A program made the position numbers and the translations under genes. A stretch of 44,574 bases of DNA from Oehlia diaphana (lineage: Eukaryota; Glomeromycota; Glomeromycetes; Glomerales; Glomeraceae). Location: NCBI GenBank assembly GCA_003833135.1, contig QZLH01001071.1:1-44574 (forward strand), read 5' to 3'. Below, in pieces: positions 32,223-43,891 of this stretch; position 1 is the stretch's first letter, and each line of letters starts with the position of its first letter. The notes below the pieces were generated by a model. The model was given only the letters and a program-made list of their open reading frames with translations. It was not told the DNA's origin and ran no database searches.

Positions 32223-32525
32223 CTACTTAGTTTTTATAACATTCAAATATGGCAAACTTTTCAATTTTTTTTCATATTTAATTATAGTGTTTATGGATTT
32301 ATCACTGGCCTTCACATTCTCATCCAATATTTGATTCATCAAATAATTTGATCTCTTTATCATCTGATTTCCAATCTCGTATGTTCGTATGTTCTTATTC
32401 AGAAATAGCTTAGCAGTTACATAAAAGTTTTCATACACAGCTTTCTCAAGCGATGAATAAGGAATTATCACAATAGAACTTTCAGCGTCTTTTTTTACAA
32501 ACGTCAACAACTCACATGTTCGCAA
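32223..32525 (-). pseudogene. 100-codon open fragment, unknown
   Basis: An intact minus-strand frame starts MRTCELLTFVKKD and ends NVIKTK before a TAG stop. The content is protein-like (EKAVYENFYVTAKLFLNKNI, then a helical lysine-rich end) and unlike the AT-rich noise nearby. It lies downstream of the FunK1-like relic on the same strand, so it could be its decayed 3' part or another gene. No start context or family recognised. Confidence 0.35.
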
Positions 32526-32979
32526 GAGAATTTATAGCAAAAAATCCATCTGAAATGTTAGTAATTGGAAAGTTGGTAAATATATTCCACACGCGAAATA
32601 AAAATTTGATCAACCATGACTTTCTTTACCACATCACTTTATTATCTAATGATTCAAATTAAGCTATACGCCTCAGTAACGTTGAATCGTCCCTTTTAAG
32701 TATAATTTTTTCTTACGGAAGTTTCTTGTAAAAATTTGACTTTTATAATCTTGATCACGCGAGTTTGACAATTTATCGCAACTGAATTGGTAATATATTG
32801 ACCACTTAGCCGCCTTCCCAATGTTTTCACAAATTTTTTTTTAGATAATTGAAGTAGGGAGAAAATGTATTAAGAACATCGTGACTAAAATCCAACACCA
32901 TCCCAGTCTTCATTATACCGATATTATCTGGCCAACCTTCCACTCACTTCATCAAATTGTACTTTTACAATTTTTGGAG

Positions 32980-33850
32980 CGTGTTAACCTAACAGAACTA
33001 GCATAAACCATTTTTTTCGTTCAACGAATTCAATTATAAGATCTCGTCCGTCATTATATTATACAACGAGATATCTCGATGCAATATTTAGCCACCTGAA
33101 ACAGATTATAATGTCCTTTTGTAGCATCATGTAATACAACCAATATTTCCGTGTGGTCGTCAAAACAATAAATGAGTTTTCCACTTGTAGTAATCATTCT
33201 GGTGGATACGATATACTGGCTTTCAATGGAATTACCTTGGCCAGAGTCTGATGAATTTGATCGCCGAGGAAAACAGCTATTTGGATAGAGGGATTCGTGT
33301 GGTGGGAAAGTATTGTTGATGGTTATGTCATCAAGGGGAGGAAGTTTCGAATATGGTCAAATGTATCATCAACAATCTTGTCTAGAGAATAGTTATCCAA
33401 CAAGCTAACGTCTTCGTGATGATAATACTCAAGAATTCGTGTTTCTGAAATGTTTTTGAATGCAACTGATGCTTCTTAGCAGATTCCCTTCTGTATCCTC
33501 CCGTGAATTGTCGCCTGGAATCTTTGATAACATAATCTTCGTTAGTAATTCCTTTCTCATCTTTATCTCATCTTTGTGCTTGCCGGAAATAGTAACACGG
33601 CCAAGCTTTCCTAACCAATACGAATTTTTTTCTGTTCACAAAACACGAGTATATTTTTCAGGTGACTATGAATGAATGCATCCAACCTGAACGATCAAAT
33701 GTATGAGGCTTCCACATAAATGTGAATTCAAGAACAAATCTCCTAGTTGGTTGATTACTCAAATATCTCACGAGCATAATTAGCTAGCTGTAAATCTGCA
33801 CCTATATTGTCGCTCTTACACGTGCACTTTCTTCAAAAATTTCGGTTGAC
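32980..33850 (-). pseudogene. Decayed FunK1-like kinase
   Basis: Minus-strand fragments in several frames keep the order known from fungal FunK1 kinases (PF17667 type). First comes QLANYAREIFE (about 33800-33760), then NQPTRRFVLEFTF (33756-33718), which matches the typical YARE.F..QPTRRFV.GFT block. Later come STRMITTSGKLIYCF and a LHDATKGHYNLF segment (33215-33110), matching the SG.PI...L..LRDAIKGH block, which precedes the HRD loop. Stops and frameshifts separate the pieces, and no HRDIS motif is seen, so the gene is dead. GC content is higher than in the surroundings. The call is by recognition of blocks and needs a profile search. Confidence 0.5.
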
Positions 33851-34037
33851 TTTGTTAAATCAGAAATTTTTGTATTTTGAAAAGAATTTTACAAAGCCTG
33901 ATCTTTAGCTAATGCCGTTTAAAAGCATATAGTCGATCGTCATATGAACTGCGTTAACGAATAGGATTTTTGCACAAGGAGAGGGAATGAAAAAGTCACG
34001 TGAATTTCGTAAAGTTTTTAATATTGGAATTCCAATA

Positions 34038-34223
34038 CAGTCGACCTCCCATATAGTCACCTCCTATCTAATCACATCCTCCCATATAAGCACATTTGCA
34101 TTGGCCCAAGTTACTAATAAATATATTAAAAAAACCTCCTCTTTAGTCACATCATATAGTATTTTTATAATCACATCATTTTTTTTTGGTCCTGAGAGGT
34201 GTGCTTATATAGGAGGTTGACTG
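34038..34223. mobile_element. 186-bp MITE with TA target duplication
   Basis: The left end CAGTCGACCTCCCATATAG and the inverse right end (CTATATAGGAGGTTGACTG-like, ending at 34223) match with few differences. TA flanks both sides (34036-34037, 34224-34225). Inside, the CTCCTATCTAATCACATCCT-type unit is repeated near both ends. The CAGT..ACCTCC..ATATA end is the type seen in Tc1/mariner-pogo elements. It carries no gene. Confidence 0.8.
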
Positions 34224-34225
34224 TA

Positions 34226-35044
34226 ATTCCAATAATATCAATAATATCTACAAAAATTGTTTACAAATAAAAAAAAAAATTTTCTTTAATAATACTAATA
34301 TTTATAAATAAAAAAAATCAATTTTTTTACTAAAAATTTCTATAAATTATAAATTATCTATGATAAAAGAAAAAACAATTTTTTTTTATTTTTATTTATT
34401 TAATTTGAAGCTAAACTATTATATAAGTAAAATTGTTAATTATATATTTAAAAATATAATTTACTCTTTTCACTTCCATTTGTACTTATAATTTAACTTA
34501 TTTTTTTTTAATTTTTTTCTTTATATTCATTTATTATAAAACTTTAAACCTTTTATAGTTTTAATAGAAATATATTTTCAGCATCAACAGTTTCTTTATT
34601 AAATATACTTTTTGTTTTATTTTATCATATATTTAAACTTTATCTTGAAAAAGCAGCCTGAAAAAACCTTACTAATTACAAGTAAAAATAAAGTAATAAT
34701 ATTATTTTAATATGAAAAAATATACATAATAAGTTAAACAGTTTTTAATAATGCAAATAGTAATATGAAAAAGCTTAAAACAAATGTTAAATAAAGTAAA
34801 TCTAGAATATTTAAATAATACTATTTAGTAGATATAAAACTACTTAAATATTAATTTTTATCAAAATATTTTGGATATTTGCAAAAATATGCATGTATAT
34901 TTTTTTTTTTTGTATATTTTTTTTTTTTTGTATTACTTTATAATATAATTTTAGTATTTTTATTAAATAAAACAAGTCTTTAAAGACTAAATAATATCAT
35001 ACAGTATAAAACTATTTATATATTAATTTTTATTAAGCCAGCTT
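34226..35044. other. Very AT-rich DNA, no gene seen
   Basis: Long A and T runs and no open frame worth calling. The right part (34950-35044) still aligns weakly with the inverse of 37560-37650, so it is probably the outer part of the inverted repeat described next. Confidence 0.4.
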
Positions 35045-35302
35045 AATTTGAAATCTATTTCAAAACCAGTAAAAAATATTAATATATATTAAAAAATTAT
35101 TATAGCAGATTAGTTATTTCAGTTATTTCTCAAATAATATTTCTGCACAAATTTATCAAAAATTTTTAAAAAAATTTAATAAAATATGCTAATATAATTT
35201 CTGTAACTATTATATTCTAAATAAAGATAATATTTAAATATATACTTTTAAGAGTTAAAAATCAAAATCTGGTATTACTAAAGAAAAAAATTTTTAATTA
35301 TA

Positions 35303-35495
35303 CTATAGTAAGACCCCACTTATTTATAATAAAGATCACCATTACTTTAAGGTAAAATCACCAAGAAAAAAATTTTAATGATCCTACTATAAATAGATAA
35401 ATTACATCTAAAAAAGGAAATATTATACTATATTATAGTAAATTTGAAATTTTTTCTGAAGACCTTTATTAGAAGTAAGCAGGGTCCTACTATAG
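35303..35495. mobile_element. MITE with CTATAGTA-type ends nested in the inverted-repeat arm
   Basis: The left end CTATAGTAAGACCCCACTTA and the right end, inverse CTATAGTAGGACCCTGCTTA, match at 17 of 20 positions, and the match goes on into TAATAAAG. It is flanked by TA. The same position in the other arm of the large repeat reads ATTATAGTAAAAATATTG with no insert, which is an empty site. CTA..AGTAGGACCC ends are typical of pogo/Tc1-like elements. Confidence 0.75.
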
Positions 35496-35714
35496 TAAGA
35501 ATATTATTATATCTAAATTTCTTAATTTTAAACTATTATGCTTTTGATTTCCTTTTTCATTTCTTTTCATTTCCTCTTCGTTAATTTTGCTTCTTTTGTA
35601 GCAAGTACGTCATTCATTTTTTAAAGCAATAGTAAAAATTATTGAGTAAAGGCCCTTTATTTATATTACACTTTAACAAATTTAATTATAATTTATTAAT
35701 TTTTTAAATATATT

Positions 35715-36032
35715 TACCATATATTGCAAGCCACAGTACCCCAGGTATCTTGCAAAAATCGGAAGGTTTGACTCTGTACCCCCGGATACTAAACAAAACT
35801 TAAAAATTCTGTTTTTTGCAAATATTTGCGATCTACTAGTCCAATTTGAATGATCATTTTTTTATTTTGAAGAGCTTAATGAGAGCTATCAAACAAAAGA
35901 AAGATCGTTTAAATCTGATCACTGGATCATGAGATAAATGTAAAATACCTCCTGGAATACTATACAATTCTATGAAATTTTTCAAGGGAGGTACTGTGCA
36001 TAGGGGAGTACTATGGCCCGCGATATACGGTA
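35715..36032. mobile_element. MITE with TACCRTATATYGC ends (same family as 18203-18392)
   Basis: The left end TACCATATATTGCAAGCCAC and the inverse of the right end, TACCGTATATCGCGGGCCAT, match over about 28 bases with transitions only, and both continue with AGTACYCC. The interior carries GTACCCCCGGATACT and a GTACTGTGCATAGGGG stretch. No coding capacity and no clear target duplication. Confidence 0.65.
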
Positions 36033-37555
36033 TTAATTATTCTATAAAAATATATCATACCTCTTCATCATAATATATTAAATAATAAATTTATATTACT
36101 ATCATTGATATAATACAATAATTATTTGTAATTATTTAATAGTGTTATTAATTAATTATTTATTTATTAATTGTAAAAAGATAAATTACAACTATTTAAT
36201 ATATCATAATAAAAGAATTCTAAAGAATTATAATTCATCATTATAAGATTATTAGATGGTAAATAAATGTATTTTAAAAATTAAATAAATTATCTCTTAA
36301 ACGGTAAAACATTGCAAGCAAATTTGCTTGTGATTTTACTGAAAATTCAGTTCTCATCTAATTTTATAAAAAATGAAGTTATTCTAATAAAATTTGTTTT
36401 TGCAAAAAGCTTAAATCATAATTTATGTGGCAATAATCATTATTTATTAATTACATATTATAAGATTAAAGATTGACTATTGGTCAATAGTTGTATTTTT
36501 TAAATAACAAAAAATTTTGAAAAATTTGCATTTAACTTTATCGATTTCATTGGAATTTAATTGCAACTATATTAAAGCTTAATATTTAATAGAATATGTA
36601 GAATTTTCTATGAAGAACAACTTTTGTTATGATAATTTTTAATGTTTAGAAGTGGTATTATAACTTTACTTAGAAATTCTAAAAAGAGAATTCTTTTTAT
36701 AAACTTATAAAAAATACATAAAGTTAAATTTTATCATCTCTATTTTGTTCATTAAAATGTGAAGTTTCATAATAAAAATAAAAATAAATTAAAATACTTT
36801 GTAGTGAAGCAGAATATTATAATAAAGAAAATTAATTTATTATATAAAAATTCTGATATTATTTTTTTGAAATTAATTTATTAGTGATTAACAGTCATTA
36901 GCCATATATCAAAACTATACAATTGATGTTAAAAATGTAGATTAATATAGCTGTGAAATTATAGGATAATCTAAATCATATTGGCAAACTTTATATTTAA
37001 ATATAAATTTATTTTAAAAAATTGCAGGCAAATTTGCTGACAAAACCATTTAAGGGATAATTAAATTTGAGATTAGAATTAGCTGAATTTGTTTGAAATT
37101 TTATAATTAAAATGTAATGTTGAATAAAATCCTGACATTTATTTCTTAATAGAATATTTGTTTAATATCATTGGTTTATATTAGTTTTAATGTTAGTCAA
37201 AGTTATTAGAAAAATATTTTGCTGAAAAATTATCTGTCAGAAAATCATAATATAACTCATGTAAGTAATACCTTAAAATTAAAAAAAGTTAGATATAACA
37301 ATATTTTTACTATAATATCATTAATTAAAAATTTTTCTTTAATAATACCAAATTCTAACTCTTAATCTTTAAAAATATATAAATGCTAAATTTGTTTAAA
37401 AATACAATAGTTACAGAAATTTTAAAATTAATAAAGCATATATAAATTATTAAAAATATATTTAATTAAAAAATTTTGATAAATTTACACAAAAATATTT
37501 CTAATATACTGTATATTAACATTTCTTACTAGTTCTAAGATAAATTACAAATTAA

Positions 37556-38052
37556 GTATTTATGAAGTAATTTAAATTTTTTATAATAAATATTAAACAT
37601 TATTATCTTTAAAAAGTTTTTATTTATTTCTTTATTAAATTTAATAAGATGTGAAAGAAAAAGTTATTTTTTAAATATTTTTGTTGTAAACATAATAAAA
37701 GAAGTTTATTTTATATAATATTTAAGAAAAAATATTATTTTTTTCTTTTCTTTTTTTTCTTTTTTTTTCTAAAATAAATATTATTATAAAACTAATCAAC
37801 TTAAAAGCTATTTAAATTTTAACTGTCCCAAAAATTAAGGTTTCTTAACATACACACTGTGCATATGTACATCCTACCAGAGTTTAGGAATTATGCACTT
37901 GCATATAATAGCATTAAATTTAACTCTGACTGGTGCATATGTTAATATTGTATGGTTATTAATTAGTTTTACTAGAAAAAATTAATAGTATTAATATATT
38001 ATTAATGCAACTATAAGCAATATAGTGCAAATTGATCAATCATATATATATA
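37556..38052. other. AT-rich DNA, no gene
   Basis: It includes a polypyrimidine stretch near 37740-37770. A short inverted pair, TTAACATAC..CAGAGTTTA (37845-37885), lies against the inverse of TAACTCTGACTGGTGCATAT near 37920, possibly a very small element. Confidence 0.4.
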
Positions 38053-38255
38053 AATGATTTGAAAAATTGGTTCAAAGTAATAATTCAGTAGCAGATTACT
38101 TTTCAAAGCTAGAGAAATGTAATAAAATCATCAATTTCAGTAAAGATTACCTCAAAAATAGAGGATTATCATTAGAAAATCAATTTCATATTCACAGTGT
38201 ATTTGGATATAATTTTTCTTTAAACAAGTTGTTTGCTAATAAAGATATAAAGTAA
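38053..38255 (+). pseudogene. Open fragment of an unknown protein
   Basis: About 65 codons from a TGA to a TAA, with no ATG. It reads SVADYFSKLEKCNKIINF and LKNRGLSLENQFHIHSVFG; protein-like, but no family recognised. Possibly a transposon relic. Confidence 0.25.
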
Positions 38256-38997
38256 TACTATTTTAGAGAACTATCTAGATTGTATAATTGGCCAAATTAA
38301 AGCCAGTCTGAAGTAGTGACCATCAGCTTACTTAAAAAAAATTTGAAAAGATGATCAATACTTTTTTTTTTATTTCTTGGTTCTTCAAAACACATTTGGG
38401 CCTTATGATAACGCAGTGACATATCTAAAAAAAAACTAATTTTTATTTTATTAGATATAGACATAGACTGGGGCAATAAAAAGGGAAACCATTACAAACG
38501 GTAAACTAAACTATACCCTAGTGGAGTCGTCCTGCCTGTACTCAAAATATAAACAACGCGAACGCGGTAGTCACGTGAACGGTGATGTACTTGTTTAAAA
38601 TTCTTCCGAGTTTGTGCGACATATTAATTTTTGCATATATATACAGTATATGACTCTATTTTTTCCCGAGAAAAATGAAAAATGTGAAAGAGCGTCTTTT
38701 TTCGAACACAGTGAGAAAAACGTAGTTAATATTGACGACAAACCATATGTTATGAAAGGCTGAGGACTTCGCAACTTCGAGATCAAGAGCTAGCTATCTT
38801 TGAGGCAGATCTACCACATGAAAAGGTATGAGGATTCCATTTGCATGTGCTCATCTCTCCATTCCTCCTTTTCAGCAAGATATAAAGTATGTAGTGGTAT
38901 GTGGAAGATTAGCCATCCTTGTTAAGATGTGTATATGCCAGAAGTTATACTTACATGCGAGTTTTCCCACTATGGGTTCTTGTGTTTAGGAATCGAA
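38256..38997. other. Region upstream of the Crinkler relic
   Basis: From about 38470 the composition changes abruptly to a more balanced one (ACGCGAACGCGGTAGTCACG), which continues through 40530. The change marks the left border of a different sequence domain. No complete frame. Confidence 0.4.
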
Positions 38998-40530
38998 ATG
39001 ACCGAAATTACTCTCAACTGTCTTATTGTTCCCGAAAGTGATCTCATGGATATTTCAATCATTAATACAAGCGATTACAATTAACTCAAGTAATCAGGTT
39101 AGCGTTCTCGAAAATGAAATTCAAAACAGATTTGGAGCTCCATTTAATAATATCCCTCTCAGAGTTTGTCAAATTTATTCCGGAAGCGTTGTTGAAAGGC
39201 CAATGCACAGCAGGCATTAATTTCCGCCTTTTTTTTTCTCAGCAACCTCTAGCGGATCGCTTCAATGTCCTCGTATACCTATCACATTTGTAATTTTCAG
39301 TATCATGTAACAGCGATCTATTTCGCAAATTTATTTTTGTATCAGTTGCTCCGGCAACGATTTATTTCATAAATAATAAAGTATCGATATATTCATTCTT
39401 ACTTTCTCGTTAAAAGTCACGTGCAATTACAATGGTGAACGACCTGTCTGTGCCAGAAATATTTCACATTGGTATCCGGATTCCGGAAGTAACACTTTTT
39501 TTTCATTTCACTCACTACCTATAAAAGGTAACATTATGTCATTGTAGATACACTCGCTTCCACTTCACGTTGGCGGACGAAATAAAAAAATATGACACCG
39601 AAGCCTTTATCTCGTTTTTGCGGGTAACAGGACTTAGGACTTGGCGGGACGGCCTTCAAGATTTTAGAAAATGAGGAGATTAAGGGTTCGAACTTCCTTG
39701 ACATGGCCGAGCAGAAGTTCAGAAATTGTGGATTAAAAATAGGACTTGCTATGACCTTCGCAAAGTTCGCTAAGGAGTGTAAGGAGAAAAACTGAGGTCG
39801 TTTTTTTCGTACAAGACTAAGAAAGACTTTGAGTGAGTATGGAATCGACAGCAATGATATTAAAAAATTCCGTCATTTGAACCAAAGCCTGTGAAATTTG
39901 ATGATGAAGACGAAGAGCTAGCAGTGTATAACAGAGATAAAACAGGATGGGAATCATAGGTTCGGCAACAGGCAGTAATGAGGCTGTGCGTTGCGAGTAT
40001 ATTCCCCAATATTATATGCATTCGCCAGAAGAATCAATAATAAAGGAATTACCTTAAACTCCCAGCTCGAAGTTGTAGACGAAGAAGCATCAGGCCGAGT
40101 CGATTACGCAATCGAGAAAGCCATAGATGTCGTCAATAAGGAGTTGATAGCCATAACCGAGGGAAAACAAAAGGATTTGGTGTCGGGATTCATGCAGAAC
40201 ATAATGCAACTCGAAAGCTCTCACCATACAAACACGAGATAAAAGAAAGCATCCATGGCATTCGATGATGAGTTTGACTGCCTCTATGGGATCGTGACTA
40301 CGGGTGATTTTTTTTCTCTGCTTGATAGGCGTTACTAACTCATGCATTTATTGTTTGCCCCTGACTGGTACTTCCTAATGTACACACCGGAAAGGATTTA
40401 TTGCTCGAAAGACGACTATCACATGAGAAATAATGAAAGATGACGCGGAACTTCGCCGAGGTGTTAAAAGGTTATGAAGGTGATCGTTGGCTTGTTGAAA
40501 GATAGGGTTGAAGATTCTCCGGATAGTAAG
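38998..40530 (+). pseudogene. Decayed Crinkler-type effector gene with SAM-like and PD-(D/E)XK domains
   Basis: The start MTEITLNCLIV at 38998 is the typical Crinkler header, and the ubiquitin-like header domain goes on in another frame (ENEIQNRFGAPFNNI, to about 39175). After a long decayed part comes a SAM-like helical segment (about 39650-39800: GSNFLDMAEQKF, FAKFAKECKEK), and then a linker. A frame at 39991-40242 follows, with ASGRVDYAI (Asp codon 40102) and ITEGK (Glu codon 40159, Lys 40165), the D..ExK core of PD-(D/E)XK nucleases. Downstream pieces (LYGIVTTG, VGLLKDRV) belong to the same C-terminal domain. Stops and frameshifts separate all parts, so no product is expected. Such proteins are known as secreted or nuclear effector-like proteins in these fungi; that role is inference here. 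Confidence 0.7.
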
Positions 40531-43176
40531 AGAGAAATGCTTTGTTAAAAATATAATAATTCTAAATTTAAAAAGTTTTTAAAAAAATATTTATATAGAA
40601 ATACTTTAATAAAGGAGCAAATTCTAACAGTTTTAATAAAGCCTTTAAAAAATGTTTATATAGAAATACTTTAGTAAAGAGACAAATTTTAATAATTCTG
40701 ATAAAGTTATAATATTTAATAATTTTAATAATTCTAAAGAACAATTATGTCAAAGAATTTATATTACATTTGATATTAGTAACATTATTTAATATTTAGC
40801 CAGTATTCATGAAATTATTAAATAAGAAAAAGTTTATAATTAAGGTAATTTATTTGTATTTTATACTTTATACTTTTTATTTTAATTTGTTATTTTATAA
40901 ATCATAACAAAATACATATTATTAACTATTAGGTAATTATAATAAAAAATAAAATAACAATAATAAATGAAATGAGTTTTAATAAATAGTAGTAGAATTA
41001 TAAACTTGCAAAATGAATTCTTAATTTTACCAGTTTTTTTATATTATTAATAATATTTATTTTAATAGTCATTACCATTATAAATAATAATAATATGAAT
41101 ATAGTCAAAACAATATCTAATATTAATAATGTTAAACAAATTTCTTGTGTTATGTATATTTTTTAGTTGGTAATTAAAAAGAAATTAAAACTTGTTTACT
41201 TTTTATTGCTTGTACTAGACATCTAAATTAATTTTTTATATACTTAAAATAAATTAAAAGGTTTAAAGAAATTTATATTTCTTTTAATTATCAAAAAATT
41301 TTAAAAGTAATAAGTGATATAAATATATGATAGGATTCATTATTTTTAGCTTGAGAATGGCTTATTTATTTGAAAAATATAATTGATTAATTACCTATTA
41401 ATTTATTGTAAAATCTAAAAAAACAATTCAAAAACTGAAGAAATATCTACAGAATAGATAAAGAAAAAATGGCAATAAAATCATTTAAAAAAGTTTCAAA
41501 ATAAAATATTTTGAAATTTACTGATTCTATTATCAGGATTTGGAATATTCAATTTTCTAATACCTATAAAAAAAAAAGAAAAATATTATATTGTAATAAA
41601 AAAATATATTTAAAAAGTTTGAAGTAAAACTTATTGATTTATAATCTATACCAAAGAACTATCTTACAGAAGAAATTACAAAAGTCAAAAAAAATTCAAA
41701 AAACTATTACAGTATTTTTATATTTTATAAAAAATTCTAGATATTTTAAAATTATTAAACACTTTTATGTTTACAAAAAAATAAACATTCATTTTTAAAT
41801 TAAAAAGAATAAAAAAAAAATTCTAATTTTTTCTTACTAAAAATTATTTAAGTTGAAGCTTCACAAATAAATAATGAAAAAAAATGTTAAAATATTTTTT
41901 AAATTAAAGAAAATAAGAAAAAAAAAATACAATTCTTATTTTAAAATCTGGTTTGTTTTAGCAAGCAATTTTTATAAAAAAAAAAGAAATTTTAATAAAT
42001 TATTTTTATAAAGAATTTTTTTAAAAAAATACTTATTTTCTGGTATTTGAAATTCAAGTTCAAGATACTATCATCAGCACCTGCCATGTACTGATAGATA
42101 AAATTCTAACATTTACAAACTAATATATCCTTACTTGGTTTAGATTTTATCATTTATAAATTATTCAAAATTCTAAACTGCAATAGTTTCCTTTAATATT
42201 TTTTTTATTCAATAATATTTCATGATATCATTTTACTTTATTAATTTTATTTTAAATATTAATTTTATTAATTATCAATTGTTTTTCAATATGAAATTAT
42301 ATTGGTAATTCTTTATTAATAATTAATAAAATTATTAATTATTATTATATTTCTTAAATCCCTAATAATATTTTCCATTCCAAGTTGAAATTTGGTAAAG
42401 TTCAACTAAAACCAATCTTAAATATCTTTTTAAGTTATACTAATAAATTGATTATCTCTTAATTATCCATCTAAAACTAAAATTTGGCACTGCTCATCAT
42501 AAGAGATTAAATATTATCTATTGTAATTTGGTACTGCTCATTATACTAAAATATTGCTGAAAGATATTAAATTGCTAAAAAATGTTAACCAACTAAAGTT
42601 TTTTTAGTATTATAGTATTTTATTAATACAATGATATATTTATATTTTAATCTAATAATAATAATTAATCTATTAATAAATAATTATAAATAATTAAACT
42701 ATAAATAAATAATACTATAAATAATTATTGTACAACTATAATAATATTTTCTAATTATTTTGGTTAAAATATTTTTCTTTCAGTTAAATGTTTATTTATG
42801 TTTTATTTGATATATTATTCATCCTTTAAGTAATTATTATTCTTTTAATTACATGATTATCTTAATATCTAAGGTTATAACATATTTCTAAGAAAAAAAA
42901 GAATAACTATAAAAAAAAAAAGAAATTTTAGTAAAACATTTTTATTTTTTTAAAAAATATTTACTTTTTGTATTTGAAATTTGAGTTTAAAATGTATTTT
43001 TTAAAAAAAAAATAATGTTTGTAATATGTGTCTTTAAAAATAAATTTTTATTTTTAATTAAAAATGGTTTAAAAAACTGTACTATAAAAAAAAGAAATAA
43101 AAAATTTTTCTTTTAAGCTGATTTCTGAATTTTATTAAATAAAAAAATTAGATTATGTTATTTATAATATACATGC

Positions 43177-43335
43177 TACCCAAATTATATTGGGATGTCA
43201 TAATTATAATTTGAAATGCTATAATTCATTCAATTTATATGTAATTTATTATGTAAAGTGCCAAAATAATTTGGGATAGTGTAATTGAATTTGGGATTTT
43301 ACTTATAATTTGGCAGCCCAAAATAATTTAGGCAA
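43177..43335. repeat. Inverted-repeat element, possibly a MITE
   Basis: CCCAAATTATATTGGGATGT at the left and the inverse of the right end, CCTAAATTATTTTGGGCTGC, match at most positions and both continue into AATTATAA. An inner CCAAAATAATTTGGGAT copy lies between them. No target duplication recognised. Confidence 0.5.
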
Positions 43336-43450
43336 TATATATAATTCATAAATAAATTTAATTATAACTGATTAGTCTGCATTATTATTAATTAATATAG
43401 TTAATTGCCAGTAAATATAAATTAGAATACTACTAGATTTATAATGATTG

Positions 43451-43491
43451 CTATTAGTATAAAGTAGTAAGTAGTAACTTTATACTAATAG
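43451..43491. repeat. Perfect 15-bp hairpin
   Basis: CTATTAGTATAAAGT (43451-43465) and ACTTTATACTAATAG (43477-43491) are exact inverses with an 11-base loop. No following T-run, so not an obvious terminator; role unknown. Confidence 0.7.
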
Positions 43492-43649
43492 TATAAATTA
43501 ATAAATTTATTTCAATTAGTAATCATATTAATTGAATAGCATTTTACTTATATATAATTTTAAATAATTGAATAATCAATTAATAATAAATTTAACTGAT
43601 TTAGACCTTTAGAATAAACTTTTTTATTTTATAAAACTTAATATTAGCT

Positions 43650-43891
43650 AAGGTTGCTTGTCTAAACCTCTTCAAAATCCTACGATTAATTTCGTCAAAA
43701 TTTTACTATAGATTTATTATAGTTTCAGCAGAGTTTCGGCAGTTTCGGCATTTATAATAAGTTTTGGCAGTTTTGCCTTTTTCCAGAGTTTCGCCAGTTT
43801 TTTAATATAACTTTAATATAGTTTCAGCAGAATTTCGCTTTTCGGCAAAACGCCATCTTGCCTAAACCCTTAGGTTTCGGCAAGCAACCTT
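43650..43891. mobile_element. 242-bp MITE with perfect 10-bp target duplication, Mutator-type
   Basis: The left end AAGGTTGCTTGTCTAAACCT and the inverse right end AAGGTTGCTTGCCGAAACCT differ at two of 20 positions. The direct repeat AATATTAGCT flanks it exactly (43640-43649 and 43892-43901). The interior has two copies of TATAGTTTCAGCAGA and many TTTCGGC/TTTCGCC words. A target duplication of 9-11 bp is characteristic of Mutator-like elements. No coding frame. Confidence 0.8.

Larger units (their letters stand above)
35045..37555. repeat. Large imperfect inverted repeat (arms about 290 bp)
   Basis: The left arm about 35045-35520 and the right arm about 37265-37555 are inverted copies. Left CTTAATTTGAAATCTATTTC pairs with the inverse of the right CTTAATTTGTAATTTATCTT. 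Both then carry AAATTTATCAAAA, AATTTCTGTAACTATT, a GGTATTACTAAAGAAA / GGTATTATTAAAGAAA word and ATTATATCTAA / GTTATATCTAA, in order. The left arm is longer because of a 190-bp MITE and a shorter insert. The interior (about 1.7 kb) has no gene. It may be an old, large TIR transposon. AT-richness makes chance similarity a concern, but the ordered run of matches is long. Confidence 0.55.
40540..43639. other. Very AT-rich, gene-free repeat-like DNA
   Basis: There is an abrupt return to extreme AT content. A direct repeat with a period of about 65 bp lies at 40585-40720 (TTTATATAGAAATACTTTA twice). A second short one lies at 42480-42560 (ATTTGGCACTGCTCATCAT and ATTTGGTACTGCTCATTAT). An inverted-repeat element and a hairpin are listed separately. 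No open frame worth calling. Confidence 0.5.

Noticed and set aside
36300..37040. CRISPR-like or regulatory reading of the CAAGCAAATTTGCTTG palindrome and its near copy at 37021
   Set aside because: Only two diverged copies, no regular spacing; best seen as part of the AT-rich repeat DNA.
39675..39700. tRNA-like GGGTTCGAACTTCC box
   Set aside because: It lies in the SAM-like coding relic, and no cloverleaf or A box can be formed around it.
39534..39854. 106-codon minus-strand frame
   Set aside because: It is antisense to the SAM-like part of the Crinkler relic, which is recognisable on the plus strand.
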